This document shows, piece after piece, positions 16,898 through 27,703 of a stretch of 64,000 nt of DNA. A model generated the notes under the pieces. That model searched no databases and had not been told where the DNA came from. It saw only the letters and a list, made by a program, of their open reading frames with translations. This DNA is from Neisseria chenwenguii (GTDB lineage Bacteria; Pseudomonadota; Gammaproteobacteria; Burkholderiales; Neisseriaceae), in the NCBI RefSeq assembly GCF_002216145.1, contig NZ_CP022278.1:620001-684000 (forward strand), given 5' to 3'. The position numbers and the translations under genes were made by a program. Numbering within the stretch: the stretch's first letter is position 1; every line of letters starts with the position of its first letter.

Positions 16898-18031
16898 ATG
16901 AAAAAACTTACCCTAATCAGCTTGTCTTTGATTGCATTTGCGAGCGGTTGCAGCAGCACAACCGTCATCCCCGGCTCATCGCTGAAACTCGGCAAAAAAA
17001 CCGTCGTGTACGGCGAAAGCGAATCCAAAGCCGACCAAAACCTCGACAGCCGCGTGGCCGTTTATCCGATTACCTTCAACCTCATCGAACGTATGCGCGC
17101 GCCGGCATTGTCCGCCCGCCCAAACCCCGCGCTCGAGCAGAGCAAATCGGCCTACAAATACCGCATCGGCAACGGCGACGTGCTGAACATCATGGTGTGG
17201 GCGCATACCGATTTGAACTCACCCACCCAGTCCAACAATCCGCAAGACCACCAAGTCAGCCGCGGCGCATGGGTGGACGAGAGCGGTTACATTTCCTATC
17301 CGCTTTTGGGCAAAATCCAAGCCAAAGGCAAAACCATCGATGAATTGCAACGCTTGCTCACAGGCCGTCTGAAACGCTTCCTGAAAAACCCTCAGGTCGA
17401 AATCAACGTTACCGAATTCCGCTCGCAGCGCGTTTCCGTCGCCGGCGCGGTGGATAAAGCCGGCCAGCTGCCGATTACCAACATTCCGCTGACCATTCTC
17501 GACGCCGTCAACCAGGCCGGCGGCGTGAAGGAAAATGCCGACACCAACAACGTCAAATGGACGCACAACGGCGTCGACCGCATCATTTCGCTGCAAAACA
17601 TCATGCAATACGGCGACCTGACCCAAAACCATCTGCTCTCCAACGGCGACATTGTTTATGTTCCCGACAACAGCAACAGCAAAGTTTACGTCATGGGCGA
17701 AACCGGCCGCCAGGGTACGCTTACCATCGGCAACCACGGCCTCAACCTGACGCAGGCATTGGGCAACGTCGGCGGCATGAACCAAACCATCGCCGACGCA
17801 ACCGGCGTGTTCGTTATCCGCCGTGCGCCGCAGGATACTGCCAAACCGATACACATCTACCAGCTCAACCTGCGCGACGCCACCGCCTACACGCTGGGCA
17901 ACGAGTTCAAACTCCAGCCGCAAGACGTGGTTTATGTAACCGCCGCACCGGTTGCCCGTTGGAACCGCGTAATGTCGCAGCTGACCAACTCGATTACCAA
18001 CACCAACTCTTTGGACAGCACCTTTAAATAA
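16898..18031 (+). CDS. wza: Outer-membrane polysaccharide export lipoprotein Wza
   Basis: This 377-residue lipoprotein has signal peptide MKKLTLISLSLIAFASGC with the lipobox cysteine at position 18. A Poly_export domain (from about KYRIGNGDVLNIMVWAHTDL) is followed by two SLBB-type beta-grasp domains (VSVAGAVDKAGQLPI and VYVMGETGRQGTLTI). Wza octamers form the outer-membrane channel for Wzy-dependent capsules and exopolysaccharides. A weak AGGAT ribosome-binding site precedes the ATG in an AT-rich leader. It is followed by the phosphatase and tyrosine-kinase genes in the classic wza-wzb-wzc order. Meningococcal capsule export instead uses CtrA of an ABC-dependent system, so this cassette is a distinct machine. 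Confidence 0.9.
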   Translation: MKKLTLISLSLIAFASGCSSTTVIPGSSLKLGKKTVVYGESESKADQNLDSRVAVYPITFNLIERMRAPALSARPNPALEQSKSAYKYRIGNGDVLNIMVWAHTDLNSPTQSNNPQDHQVSRGAWVDESGYISYPLLGKIQAKGKTIDELQRLLTGRLKRFLKNPQVEINVTEFRSQRVSVAGAVDKAGQLPITNIPLTILDAVNQAGGVKENADTNNVKWTHNGVDRIISLQNIMQYGDLTQNHLLSNGDIVYVPDNSNSKVYVMGETGRQGTLTIGNHGLNLTQALGNVGGMNQTIADATGVFVIRRAPQDTAKPIHIYQLNLRDATAYTLGNEFKLQPQDVVYVTAAPVARWNRVMSQLTNSITNTNSLDSTFK

Positions 18032-18065
18032 GGCCGTCTGAAAAACCGTTTTACCAAGAAGTTTT

Positions 18066-18509
18066 ATGTTTCAAAATATTTTAGTCGTCTGCCTCGGCAA
18101 CATCTGCCGCTCGCCCACCGCCGAGCGGATTCTGCAAAAAAAACTGCCCCGCCACCGCATCAGCTCGGCGGGGTTGAAAGCCCTCGTGGGCAAAGATGCC
18201 GATTTCCAAGCCATCAAAACCGCCCTCAAACACGGTGTGGTCGTTGCCGGACATACCGCCCGCCAGCTCACGCCCGATATGTGCGACGCAGCGGATTTGA
18301 TTCTGGTAATGGAGCCCGAACAGATCGACATGGTGGCCGACATCAAGCCGTCTGCGCGCAGCAAAACCATTCTGTTTGCGCAATGGCTGCCGAGAAAAAC
18401 CGTACCCGACCCCTACAAACAAAGCAACGAAGTGTTTGAAGCGGTGTACCGCCAGCTTGAAGAGGCTGCCGATACTTGGGTGCGCAAACTCTCCAACCAC
18501 AGCGCATAA
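18066..18509 (+). CDS. wzb: Low-molecular-weight protein tyrosine phosphatase Wzb
   Basis: This 147-residue phosphatase has the P-loop CLGNICRSPTAE at residues 10-21, carrying the catalytic cysteine and arginine. The general-acid aspartate is in VPDPYKQSNEVF near residue 118. Its usual substrate is the autophosphorylated Wzc kinase, encoded 46 bp downstream, and cycling of Wzc phosphorylation controls polymer length and export. The length matches Wzb. A single DUS separates it from wza. Confidence 0.92.
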   Translation: MFQNILVVCLGNICRSPTAERILQKKLPRHRISSAGLKALVGKDADFQAIKTALKHGVVVAGHTARQLTPDMCDAADLILVMEPEQIDMVADIKPSARSKTILFAQWLPRKTVPDPYKQSNEVFEAVYRQLEEAADTWVRKLSNHSA

Positions 18510-18555
18510 ACGCCGCCGCAACCGAATATCCGAAGTTTGAAAAGAAAGTTTACTG

Positions 18556-20739
18556 ATGAACAACAAATACTCCGCATCAGCAGCATACGCAAAAGACGAA
18601 ATCGACTTGGGCCGCCAGCTCTCCGGCCTTTGGGCGCACAAATACAAAATCGCTCTGGCTGTCTTAATCGGCGGCGCATTGGGCGCGGTTTACAGCCTTG
18701 CCGCCACGCCGGTTTACCGTGCCGACGCCATGCTGGAAATCGAAACCAAGCAAAACCAGATTCTTACGGAAATCAGCAACATCTTCTCAACCGAGCCGCT
18801 GCCCTCAGAAGCCGAGTTGGAACTGGTTCAGTCGCGCATGGTGTTGGGCAAAACCGTGGCCGATTTGCAGCTTGACCAAGAAGTCAAACCGAAATACTTT
18901 CCCGTATTCGGCACCCTGATGCACAACCTGACCAGCAACATCGAGCCCAAACTCGACATCACTGCTTTTACCGTTCAGCGCGACTGGATCAACCAAGCCT
19001 TTACGCTGACCGTGCGCGACAGTAAATCCTACATCCTCGAGCTGCCCGACGGCCGCTCGCTCGAAGGCCGCGTCGGCAAGCCCTTGAAAGTCAACAACGA
19101 AACCGTTCTGCTAATTGACAAAATCCTTGCCGATTCGCAGCAGGAATTTTCGTTGGTCAAATTCTCGCAACTGAGCGCAATCGACAACGTCCACAACAAA
19201 CTTTCCGTCATCAGCAACGGTAAAACCAACCCGATTATTGAGCTGAACTACACCGATACCGACCCCAAAAAAGCCAGCCTCATCCTCAACAGCATTGCCG
19301 ACAACTACGTCGAGCAAAACCGCGCCCGAGACATCCAAGTCGCCTCCAGCGGTCTCGCCTTCATCAGCGAAGAGCTGCCGCGTCTGAAAGAAACTCTGCA
19401 AGAGGCGGAAAACAAGCTCAACGCTTACCGCGAACGCTCCGGCTCGCTCGACATTCCGCTCGAGTCCAAAGGCGCAATCGAAAGCCTGACCGGCATCGAA
19501 ACCCAAATCACCACCCTGCGCACCGAAGAAGCCGGACTGGCCGAACGCTACACCCCCGAGCATCCCTCGTATAAAGCCGTTTTGGACAAACTGGCCGTTT
19601 TGGAAAACGCCAAAAACAAAATCAACCGCCAAATCGCCGAGCTGCCCAACACCCAGCAGGAAGTCATCCGCCTGACCCGCGACGTTGAAACCAACCAAGC
19701 CACCTATGTCCAGCTCTTAAACAAGCAGCAAGAGCTCAACATCATGAAAGCCAGCGCACAAGGCAACGTCCGCGTCGTCGATCACGCCATTGAGCCGGAA
19801 ATCCCCGTCGCCCCGCGCAAAGCCGTCATCACCCTCTTGGCCGCATTGGGCGCAGGCGCGCTGACCTCGCTGTGGTATCTGTTGCGCACCCGTATCCGCA
19901 GCGGCATCACCTCATCTGAAGACATTGAAAACATCGGCTTCGAAGTAGCCGCCCTCGTACCCTATTCCAAAACCCAGCAGAAACGCGACGTTTTGAAAAA
20001 CCGCTTCAAATCCATCACCGGCCGCAATTCCTACCTGTTGGCCAGCGACGAATCCACCGACCTCGCCGTCGAAGCTCTGCGCGCCCTGCGTACCAACATC
20101 TACTTCTCCATGATGGACGCACGCAACAACATCCTGATGGTAACAGGTGCCGCCCCTGAAGCCGGCAAATCCTTTGTTTCCGCCAACCTCGCCGCCGTCA
20201 TGGCTCAGGCCGGCAAGAAAGTGCTGTTAATCGATACTGATATGCGCAAAGGCTATCTGGACAAGGTCTTCGGCGTTAAAGCCGAATACGGCCTCGCTGA
20301 TGTCCTCACCGGCAATGCCGCGCCCGGCTACGCCGTTCAGGCCACCCAAATCGAAAACCTCAGCCTGATTACCAACGGCGGCTACCCTGAAAATCCGTCC
20401 GAACTCTTGATGGACAACCGTTTCAGCGACCTCTTGGCCTATGCGCGCGAACGCTTCGACTACGTCATCATCGACACCCCGCCCGTACTCGCCGTTACCG
20501 ACGCCGCCATCATCGGCCAACACGCCGCTACCACCCTGATGGTCGCCCGCTACGGCCTGACCACCTCGCGCGAGCTGACCATCAGCGCCGACCGCCTGAA
20601 ACAGAGCAATATCAACGTCAAAGGCGTGATTCTCAACGGTATGGAACGCGAAGCCGGCAGCGGTTACGACTACTACGCCTACGAATCGCGTTCAAATAAA
20701 GATTACACCAAGAAAAGCAGTACCGACAAACAGGCTTAA
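18556..20739 (+). CDS. wzc: Polysaccharide co-polymerase and BY-kinase Wzc
   Basis: This 727-residue inner-membrane protein has an N-terminal Wzz domain with the first membrane helix near residues 30-55. A long periplasmic coiled-coil and GNVR-like region follows, with the second helix near 430-450. The cytosolic kinase domain has Walker A GAAPEAGKS (about 531-539), Walker A' VLLIDTDMRKG and Walker B YVIIDTPPV. The C-terminus carries a tyrosine cluster (YDYYAYES then DY), the autophosphorylation sites reset by Wzb. It works with Wza and Wzy to set chain length and drive export. Kinase and Wzz parts are fused, as in proteobacterial Wzc. Confidence 0.93.
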   Translation: MNNKYSASAAYAKDEIDLGRQLSGLWAHKYKIALAVLIGGALGAVYSLAATPVYRADAMLEIETKQNQILTEISNIFSTEPLPSEAELELVQSRMVLGKTVADLQLDQEVKPKYFPVFGTLMHNLTSNIEPKLDITAFTVQRDWINQAFTLTVRDSKSYILELPDGRSLEGRVGKPLKVNNETVLLIDKILADSQQEFSLVKFSQLSAIDNVHNKLSVISNGKTNPIIELNYTDTDPKKASLILNSIADNYVEQNRARDIQVASSGLAFISEELPRLKETLQEAENKLNAYRERSGSLDIPLESKGAIESLTGIETQITTLRTEEAGLAERYTPEHPSYKAVLDKLAVLENAKNKINRQIAELPNTQQEVIRLTRDVETNQATYVQLLNKQQELNIMKASAQGNVRVVDHAIEPEIPVAPRKAVITLLAALGAGALTSLWYLLRTRIRSGITSSEDIENIGFEVAALVPYSKTQQKRDVLKNRFKSITGRNSYLLASDESTDLAVEALRALRTNIYFSMMDARNNILMVTGAAPEAGKSFVSANLAAVMAQAGKKVLLIDTDMRKGYLDKVFGVKAEYGLADVLTGNAAPGYAVQATQIENLSLITNGGYPENPSELLMDNRFSDLLAYARERFDYVIIDTPPVLAVTDAAIIGQHAATTLMVARYGLTTSRELTISADRLKQSNINVKGVILNGMEREAGSGYDYYAYESRSNKDYTKKSSTDKQA

Positions 20740-20752
20740 TGCTTGAAAATCA

Positions 20753-20806
20753 AAGGCCGTCTGAAAACCCGATTGCTGAGCACAACCGGAATTCAGACGG
20801 CCTTTT
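20753..20806 (+). terminator. DUS-pair terminator after wzc
   Basis: AAGGCCGTCTGAA and TTCAGACGGCCTTTT form a stem with a 26-nt loop and a short T-run 13 bp after the wzc stop, ending the glycan locus. Confidence 0.65.
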
Positions 20807-20936
20807 CACGGATACCCGAAGATTCGACATTCTGCTTCCCGGAGATGGGAAAGACTATTGCTTCCTGCTTTTGCAGCGCTTCCACCGGCTGCAACCACAG
20901 CTTTCCGAATCTTAAGCGGAAAAATTGAATAAACAA

Positions 20937-20966
20937 AAGGCCGTCTGAAAATTTTCAGACGGCCTT
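20937..20966 (-). terminator. DUS-pair terminator for gdhA
   Basis: A perfect 15-bp-arm palindrome formed by two abutting DUS words lies just downstream of gdhA. On the minus strand it is followed by TTTTGTTT, a good intrinsic terminator. Confidence 0.8.
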
Positions 20967-20999
20967 GATGCTTTACAGCGTCAATTCAGGCATTCAACC

Positions 21000-22695
<1,696 letters not shown>

Positions 22696-23490
22696 ATGAA
22701 AGCCTATCTCGACCTGATGCGCCACGTTCTCGAAACCGGCACCGACAAATCCGACCGCACCGGCACCGGCACCCGCTCCGTTTTCGGCTACCAGATGCGC
22801 TTCGATTTAAGCGAAGGCTTCCCGCTTCTGACCACCAAAAAGCTGCACCTGCGCTCCATCATCCACGAGCTGCTGTGGTTTCTCAAAGGCGATACCAACA
22901 TCAAATACCTGAAAGACAATAACGTCTCCATTTGGGACGAATGGGCCGACGAAAACGGCAACTTAGGCCCCGTTTACGGCTACCAATGGCGCAGTTGGCC
23001 CGCGCCCGACGGCCGCCATATCGACCAAATCGCCAACCTTATCCACCAAATCAAGCAAACCCCCGACAGCCGCCGCCTCATTGTTTCCGCCTGGAACCCC
23101 GCCCTCGTGGACCAGATGGCGCTGCCGCCCTGCCACGCGCTGTTTCAGTTTTACGTTGCCGACGGCAAACTCTCCTGCCAGCTCTACCAACGCAGCGCCG
23201 ACATCTTCCTAGGCGTGCCGTTCAACATCGCCAGCTACGCCCTCTTAACCATGATGCTCGCCCAAGTCTGCGGCCTGCAAGCCGGCGAATTTATCCACAC
23301 CTTCGGCGACGCCCATCTCTACAGCAACCATTTCGAACAGGCCGAACTGCAACTGACCCGCGAACCGCGCACCCTGCCGACAATGAAGCTCAACCCCGCC
23401 GTAACCGATTTGTTTGACTTCAAATTCGAAGACTTCGATCTGACCGACTACGATCCGCACCCGCACATTAAAGCCGCGGTGGCGGTGTAA
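22696..23490 (+). CDS. thyA: Thymidylate synthase
   Basis: This 264-residue ThyA has the same length as the E. coli enzyme. The catalytic cysteine is C146 in [11 protein letters not shown] and the dUMP-binding signature is [17 protein letters not shown]. It methylates dUMP to dTMP using methylene-tetrahydrofolate. The start at 22696 has an AAAGGAAAG ribosome-binding site and gives the standard N-terminus [13 protein letters not shown]. The longer in-frame form would begin in a DUS. A Correia-like element begins 8 bp after the stop. Confidence 0.97.
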   Translation: MKAYLDLMRHVLETGTDKSDRTGTGTRSVFGYQMRFDLSEGFPLLTTKKLHLRSIIHELLWFLKGDTNIKYLKDNNVSIWDEWADENGNLGPVYGYQWRSWPAPDGRHIDQIANLIHQIKQTPDSRRLIVSAWNPALVDQMALPPCHALFQFYVADGKLSCQLYQRSADIFLGVPFNIASYALLTMMLAQVCGLQAGEFIHTFGDAHLYSNHFEQAELQLTREPRTLPTMKLNPAVTDLFDFKFEDFDLTDYDPHPHIKAAVAV

Positions 23491-23498
23491 AACAGATT

Positions 23499-23656
23499 TA
23501 TAGTGAATTAAAATAAAAAAATCTACTTCGTTGGCTGCGGCCGGGCTCAAAGAGGACGGTTCACTAAGGCGCCGAAGCGCCAAGTTCATCTGTCCCGTAC
23601 TATCCGTACCGTCTTCGCCTTGCCGCCTTGTATCTTTCTTATTTTATTTCACTATA
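23499..23656. repeat. Correia-like repeat element, long form
   Basis: This 158-bp element is bounded by inverted termini TATAGTGAATTAAAATAA and its complement ending TTATTTCACTATA. The internal segments CTTCGTTGGCTGCGG and GTACCGTCTTCGCCTTGCCG resemble Correia repeat-enclosed elements, non-autonomous MITEs of Neisseria. A TA dinucleotide at each end fits the known target duplication. A second long copy is at 54114-54271 and a short form at 27166-27272. Confidence 0.85.
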
Positions 23657-23666
23657 GAAATCAAAC

Positions 23667-23700
23667 AAAAGGCCGTCTGAAAATTTCAGACGGCCTTTTT
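23667..23700. terminator. Bidirectional DUS-pair terminator between thyA and purH
   Basis: AAAAGGCCGTCTGAAATTT-type arms flanked by A-run and T-run lie between the convergent thyA and purH genes, so it can terminate both. Confidence 0.75.
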
Positions 23701-23715
23701 CATATCAGACCCGAA

Positions 23716-25296
23716 TCAATGGCGGAAATGGCGTACGCCGGTAATCACCATCGCGATACCGTGTTCGTCCGCAGCGGCAAACACTTCCTCGTCGCGCATC
23801 GAACCGGCGGGGTGGATGATGGCTTTGATGCCCTGTTCGGCAATCACGTCGATGCCGTCGCGGAACGGGAAGAACGCGTCCGATGCGGCGCAGGCACCGT
23901 TGAGGTCGAAGCCGCCGTCCTGCGCTTTGCGTGCGGCGATGCGGGTGGAATCCACGCGGCTCATCTGGCCGGCGCCGATGCCGTAGGTTTGGCCGCCTTT
24001 GCCGAACACGATGGCGTTGGATTTCACGAATTTGGCCACGTTCCAGACAAACAGCAGATCGTTCCATTCCTGCTCGGTCGGCCGGCGTTTGGAGACCACT
24101 TTCAGATCCTCGCGGCTGATGCGGTGGATGTCGGGCGTCTGCACCAACAGGCCGCCGCCGACGCGTTTGAGCTCGAAGCGGTTCGCGCCCGCCGCCAGCG
24201 GCACTTCCAACACGCGCACGTTTTTCTTGGCGGCGGCGATTTCCAACGCTTCGGCGGTAAACGACGGCGCCATCAGAACCTCCATAAACTGGTTGTCGGT
24301 AATCTGTTTTACGGTTGCGCCGTCCACTTCGCGGTTGAACGCGATGATGCCGCCGAACGCGCTGGTGGTGTCGGTGGCGTAGGCCAGTTTGTAGGCGGAA
24401 AGCGTATCGGCGGCCACGGCCACGCCGCACGGGTTGGCGTGCTTCACAATCACGCACGCGGGCGTGTCGAAGGCTTTCACGGCTTCCCAAGCGGCGTCGG
24501 AATCGGCGATGTTGTTGTACGACAATTCTTTGCCTTGCAACTGCTTATACGCCGACAGGCTTCCCGCGGCGGGGTAGATGTCGCGGTAAAACGCGGCCTG
24601 CTGGTGCGGATTTTCGCCGTAGCGCATGTCCTGAACCTTGACCCAGCTTTGGTTGAACTGCTGCGGAAACGCGCCCACTTCCGGCTCGCCCGCGAGTTTT
24701 TCGTCGGAAAGCGAAGTCAGGTAGTTGGAAATCATGCCGTCGTATTGTGCGGTGTGGCTGAACGCCTTGCGCGAGAGGTTGAAACGGGTTTTGTCGCTCA
24801 AAACGCCGCCGTTGGCCGCCAGCTCTCCGGCAACCGCACCGAAATCGGCAGTATCGGTGACGATGGCGACGTGTTTCCAGTTTTTCGCGGCGGAACGCAC
24901 CATCGTCGGCCCGCCGATGTCGATGTTTTCAACCGCATCTTCCAGCGTGCAGCCCGGTTTGGCGATGGTTGCGGCGAAGGGGTAGAGGTTGACGGCGACC
25001 AGGTCGATGTTGCCGATGCCGTGTTCGGCCATTTTGGCGACGTGTGCATCCAAATCGCGGCGGCCGAGAATCCCGCCGTGGATTTTCGGGTGCAGCGTTT
25101 TCACGCGCCCGTCGAGCATTTCGGGAAAACCAGTGTAGTCGGCCACCTCAATCACGGGCACGCCCGCCCCGGCCAGCATTTTCGCCGTACCGCCGGTGGA
25201 GAGGATTTCAAAACCGAGCTTGTCGAGCGCCTGCGCGAATTCGACCACGCCGGTTTTGTCGGAGAGACTGATAAGGGCACGTTTTACGGCTGCCAT
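23716..25296 (-). CDS. purH: Bifunctional AICAR formyltransferase / IMP cyclohydrolase
   Basis: This 526-residue bifunctional enzyme performs the last two steps of IMP synthesis. The N-terminal cyclohydrolase domain (MGS-like) shows [15 protein letters not shown] and [10 protein letters not shown]. The C-terminal transformylase has NPCGVAVA, the KHANPCG catalytic block and [12 protein letters not shown]. The length matches bacterial PurH. A GGAACG ribosome-binding region precedes the ATG. It ends convergently with thyA over a shared terminator. In several Neisseria genomes purH lies close to fis; here an AT-rich membrane gene and an EamA exporter intervene. Confidence 0.96.
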   Translation of the reverse strand: MAAVKRALISLSDKTGVVEFAQALDKLGFEILSTGGTAKMLAGAGVPVIEVADYTGFPEMLDGRVKTLHPKIHGGILGRRDLDAHVAKMAEHGIGNIDLVAVNLYPFAATIAKPGCTLEDAVENIDIGGPTMVRSAAKNWKHVAIVTDTADFGAVAGELAANGGVLSDKTRFNLSRKAFSHTAQYDGMISNYLTSLSDEKLAGEPEVGAFPQQFNQSWVKVQDMRYGENPHQQAAFYRDIYPAAGSLSAYKQLQGKELSYNNIADSDAAWEAVKAFDTPACVIVKHANPCGVAVAADTLSAYKLAYATDTTSAFGGIIAFNREVDGATVKQITDNQFMEVLMAPSFTAEALEIAAAKKNVRVLEVPLAAGANRFELKRVGGGLLVQTPDIHRISREDLKVVSKRRPTEQEWNDLLFVWNVAKFVKSNAIVFGKGGQTYGIGAGQMSRVDSTRIAARKAQDGGFDLNGACAASDAFFPFRDGIDVIAEQGIKAIIHPAGSMRDEEVFAAADEHGIAMVITGVRHFRH

Positions 25297-25389
25297 GAGC
25301 GTTCCTTTTTTGGATTAAAGTTGAGTGAAGTGAATGGATAAGGCCGTCTGAAAAATCAGGCGGGGAATGTTTTTGGTGTGTACGGTTGC

Positions 25390-25468
25390 GTAGGCTGGGC
25401 TTTAGCCCAGCAATGCCATCTGAAAAATGCCTGTCTGAAAACCTGCTGGGCTAAAGCCCAGCCTACGG
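25390..25468. repeat. Paired TAGGCTGGGCTTTAGCCCAGC palindromes
   Basis: Two palindromic words, GTAGGCTGGGCTTTAGCCC and onward (25390-25412) and its inverse (25444-25468), face each other around two degenerate DUS words, between purH and the membrane-protein gene. Confidence 0.65.
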
Positions 25469-25474
25469 ATCTCA

Positions 25475-26152
25475 TCAAAGTTTATGCACCTCATTCCAAA
25501 CATAACAGAACAAAAGCGCGAGAAGAGCTAAATTAATTAAAAAAACAAATAGCCGTGGCCTCAATAAGAAATATGCGAGCATTCTGCCTGCCTTCATACC
25601 TGAATTTCTTCGAATCCCCTCATCTATCGATAAATAATAGGTTTGATTAAAAAATTCTTGTCGCGTACTAAAGAACATTAAAAAATACAAAATAAGCGCT
25701 GTAATTAGAACCAAGCAAAGTAGATTAGATTTAAATTCAAGAAAAATCTCAAAAACAGCCATTACCAAGCCAACTCCTATAAGAGTTGAAAGAAAACTCC
25801 CAATAGTAAAAATAGCTTGCTCATGCTGTTTATGTAAAAACTCATGAATTTTACAAATGTTATTTGTAGGATATTTTTGTCTCCAACAATCAAATAACAA
25901 AAAAGAAACATGAATAAATTGAGCCACAAACAGTAACGAATAAAAAAGAATGGAGTCTGCCACAGCATTTAGAAATTTTGTCCCATTCCCTGAAAAAATA
26001 AAAACTACCCCGAGAATCCCTAAAACGCTAGCAATAAATAGGTTATCAAGAAAAATCTTTTTTTGCTGTTGAATAAATTTCCAAGCCTCATTTTTAAACA
26101 ACAAAAAAATTTGTTTCCAAAACCCCATAGATATATTCCGAGACTCACACAT
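25475..26152 (-). CDS. AT-rich hypothetical membrane protein
   Basis: This is a 225-residue protein of no recognised family. It has hydrophobic segments at about residues 38-56, 66-88, 114-135 and 142-162, and a last one near the C-terminus (LFVFLINLALLALLFCYVW), so it is probably an inner-membrane protein with four or five helices. Base composition is much more AT-rich than every neighbouring gene and no DUS is present inside it. Both point to acquisition from outside the genus. It sits between purH and an EamA exporter. The start at 26152 is uncertain; an in-frame ATG at 26128 is equally possible. No function can be proposed. Confidence 0.6.
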   Translation of the reverse strand: MCESRNISMGFWKQIFLLFKNEAWKFIQQQKKIFLDNLFIASVLGILGVVFIFSGNGTKFLNAVADSILFYSLLFVAQFIHVSFLLFDCWRQKYPTNNICKIHEFLHKQHEQAIFTIGSFLSTLIGVGLVMAVFEIFLEFKSNLLCLVLITALILYFLMFFSTRQEFFNQTYYLSIDEGIRRNSGMKAGRMLAYFLLRPRLFVFLINLALLALLFCYVWNEVHKL

Positions 26153-26271
26153 ATTTCACTTACACATATTTCAATGGATTTCAGAAATCTCCCCGCAGCC
26201 GCCATTATCCGCCATTTCACCATTTTCCGCAGCAGATTTTGTTGACAATCCGCAAGCGCCGCGAAAGTTTT

Positions 26272-27147
26272 TCAGACAGCCTGTTTGTTGTTCTTCAACC
26301 ATTTAGGCAAAACGCCCGCGGTAAACGTCGCCGCAATAACCGTTAAAATCCCCACACCCGAGAGCGCGGAAATGTGTTCGCCCAACACCAGCACCGCCAG
26401 CAAAACGCCGAACACCGGCTCCAGCGAAATCAGCAGCCCCGAGAGGTTGGCCGGAACGCTGCCCATGCCGCGGTTCCACAGCCAATAGGCAAACCAGCTG
26501 CACCCCGCGCCCAAATACAGCATTGCCGCGCCGCCCTGCCAGATCCAATGAATAGCGTAACTGTCGGCCAACAGCAGCGAAAACGGCAGGCACAATACCG
26601 CCGCCAGCACCAGCGAAACCGAGGTATAGGCCGCCGCACCGATGTCGGCAATCAGCCGCTGCGTCGGCCGCATCGCCCCGCAAAACGCCACGCCCGCAAG
26701 GAACACGAGAAAACAGCCCCACAGCCCGACCTCGCCGCCCGCCTCCGCACCACCCGAAATCAGCAGCCCCACGCCCACAAACGCCGCTGCACCGCACAAC
26801 CAGTGATACCACGCCGCGCGGTCGCCGAAAAAGAAATGGCCGACAAACACCATAATCAGCGGTTCCAGCCCGATAATCGTGACCGCCGAAGCGGCGGACG
26901 TGTGGTTCAGGCCGACAAACTGCAACATCAGCACGGCTACATAGTTCCAAAACGTCACCCACAACAACGGCTTCCACTTACCGCGCGGAATCTTACCCAA
27001 ATACCGCCGCGCCGCCGGCAGCACCAGCAAAGCCGCAATCAAAAGCCGCCCCTGCACCAAGAGCGCGGGCGGCAGCATTTCGTAGGCGTATTTGGCAGCG
27101 ATAAACGAGCTGCTCCAGATGATGAGGGCGAGGATTTGGTAGGGCAT
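26272..27147 (-). CDS. DMT-superfamily (EamA) metabolite exporter
   Basis: This 291-residue protein has ten predicted helices in two EamA repeats. It starts MPYQILALIIWSSSFIAAKY and has a second-repeat marker GCSWFAYWLWNRGM. The family includes RhaT, YdcZ and amino-acid or metabolite exporters, and the substrate cannot be told. The 3' end overlaps a degenerate DUS. A short Correia-like element lies 18 bp upstream of the ATG, between this gene and fis. Correia elements can carry promoters, so its expression may be driven from the element. Confidence 0.78.
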   Translation of the reverse strand: MPYQILALIIWSSSFIAAKYAYEMLPPALLVQGRLLIAALLVLPAARRYLGKIPRGKWKPLLWVTFWNYVAVLMLQFVGLNHTSAASAVTIIGLEPLIMVFVGHFFFGDRAAWYHWLCGAAAFVGVGLLISGGAEAGGEVGLWGCFLVFLAGVAFCGAMRPTQRLIADIGAAAYTSVSLVLAAVLCLPFSLLLADSYAIHWIWQGGAAMLYLGAGCSWFAYWLWNRGMGSVPANLSGLLISLEPVFGVLLAVLVLGEHISALSGVGILTVIAATFTAGVLPKWLKNNKQAV

Positions 27148-27165
27148 GGGAAGGCCGTCTGAAAG

Positions 27166-27272
27166 TATAGTGAATTAAAATAAAAAATCTACTTCGTTGG
27201 CTGCGGCTTGTCGTACTACCCGTACTGTCTGCGCCTTGCCGCCTTGTATCTTTCTTATTTTAGTTCACTATT
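27166..27272. repeat. Correia-like repeat element, short form
   Basis: This 107-bp element has the same termini as the 158-bp copies but lacks about 50 bp of the interior. The long/short pair mirrors the internal deletion described for Correia elements. The right end reads CACTATT rather than CACTATA. Confidence 0.82.
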
Positions 27273-27341
27273 ATTTTTGAACTAAAATTGTAATGTTAAA
27301 AACAATGGAGGATATAAATATCCAACCTAAATCCAAACAAT

Positions 27342-27371
27342 GCCGTCTGAAAACCCTTTCTCAGACGGCCT
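27342..27371 (-). terminator. DUS-pair terminator after fis
   Basis: AGGCCGTCTGAGAAAGGGTTTTCAGACGGC on the minus strand forms a hairpin 4 bp after the fis stop. Confidence 0.55.
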
Positions 27372-27375
27372 TAAC

Positions 27376-27618
27376 TCACGCGCCCAGCATTCCGTACTGC
27401 GCCAGCTTTTTGCGTAAGGTGTTGCGGTTCAAACCCAACACCAGCGCAGCTTTCGACTGGTTGCCGCCGCATTCTTCCATCACACATTCGAGCAGCGGTT
27501 TTTCAACCTGCTGCAACACCATTTCATAGACGTTGCACGGTGTTTCGCCGTTTAAGTCTTTGAAATACTGCTTTAAATTCCGCGCCACAGATTGCGCGAT
27601 GTCCGCTTGCGGTTTCAT
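27376..27618 (-). CDS. fis: DNA-binding protein Fis
   Basis: This 80-residue Fis has the C-terminal helix-turn-helix GGNQSKAALVLGLNRNTLRKKL, shared with NtrC-type regulators. Fis is a nucleoid protein that bends DNA and modulates rRNA, recombination and replication functions. Neisserial Fis is shorter at the N-terminus than the 98-residue E. coli protein. In many proteobacteria fis follows dusB directly. Here dusB lies about 1.2 kb upstream on the same strand with a LysE-type exporter in between. An AGGTAAAC region provides the ribosome-binding site. Confidence 0.9.
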   Translation of the reverse strand: MKPQADIAQSVARNLKQYFKDLNGETPCNVYEMVLQQVEKPLLECVMEECGGNQSKAALVLGLNRNTLRKKLAQYGMLGA

Positions 27619-27703
27619 GTTTACCTCCCGACAGTAAATGTAGGCCGGGCTTCAGCCCGGCAAAATGTGCTTCATCAGTTCGCAGTTTCAATGTTCAGAC
27701 GGC

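Noticed and set aside
23620..25341. A 573-codon plus-strand ORF opposite purH
   Set aside because: It is an antisense shadow of a clear purH. Its composition is typical of reverse-frame reading in G+C-rich DNA, with no family motifs.
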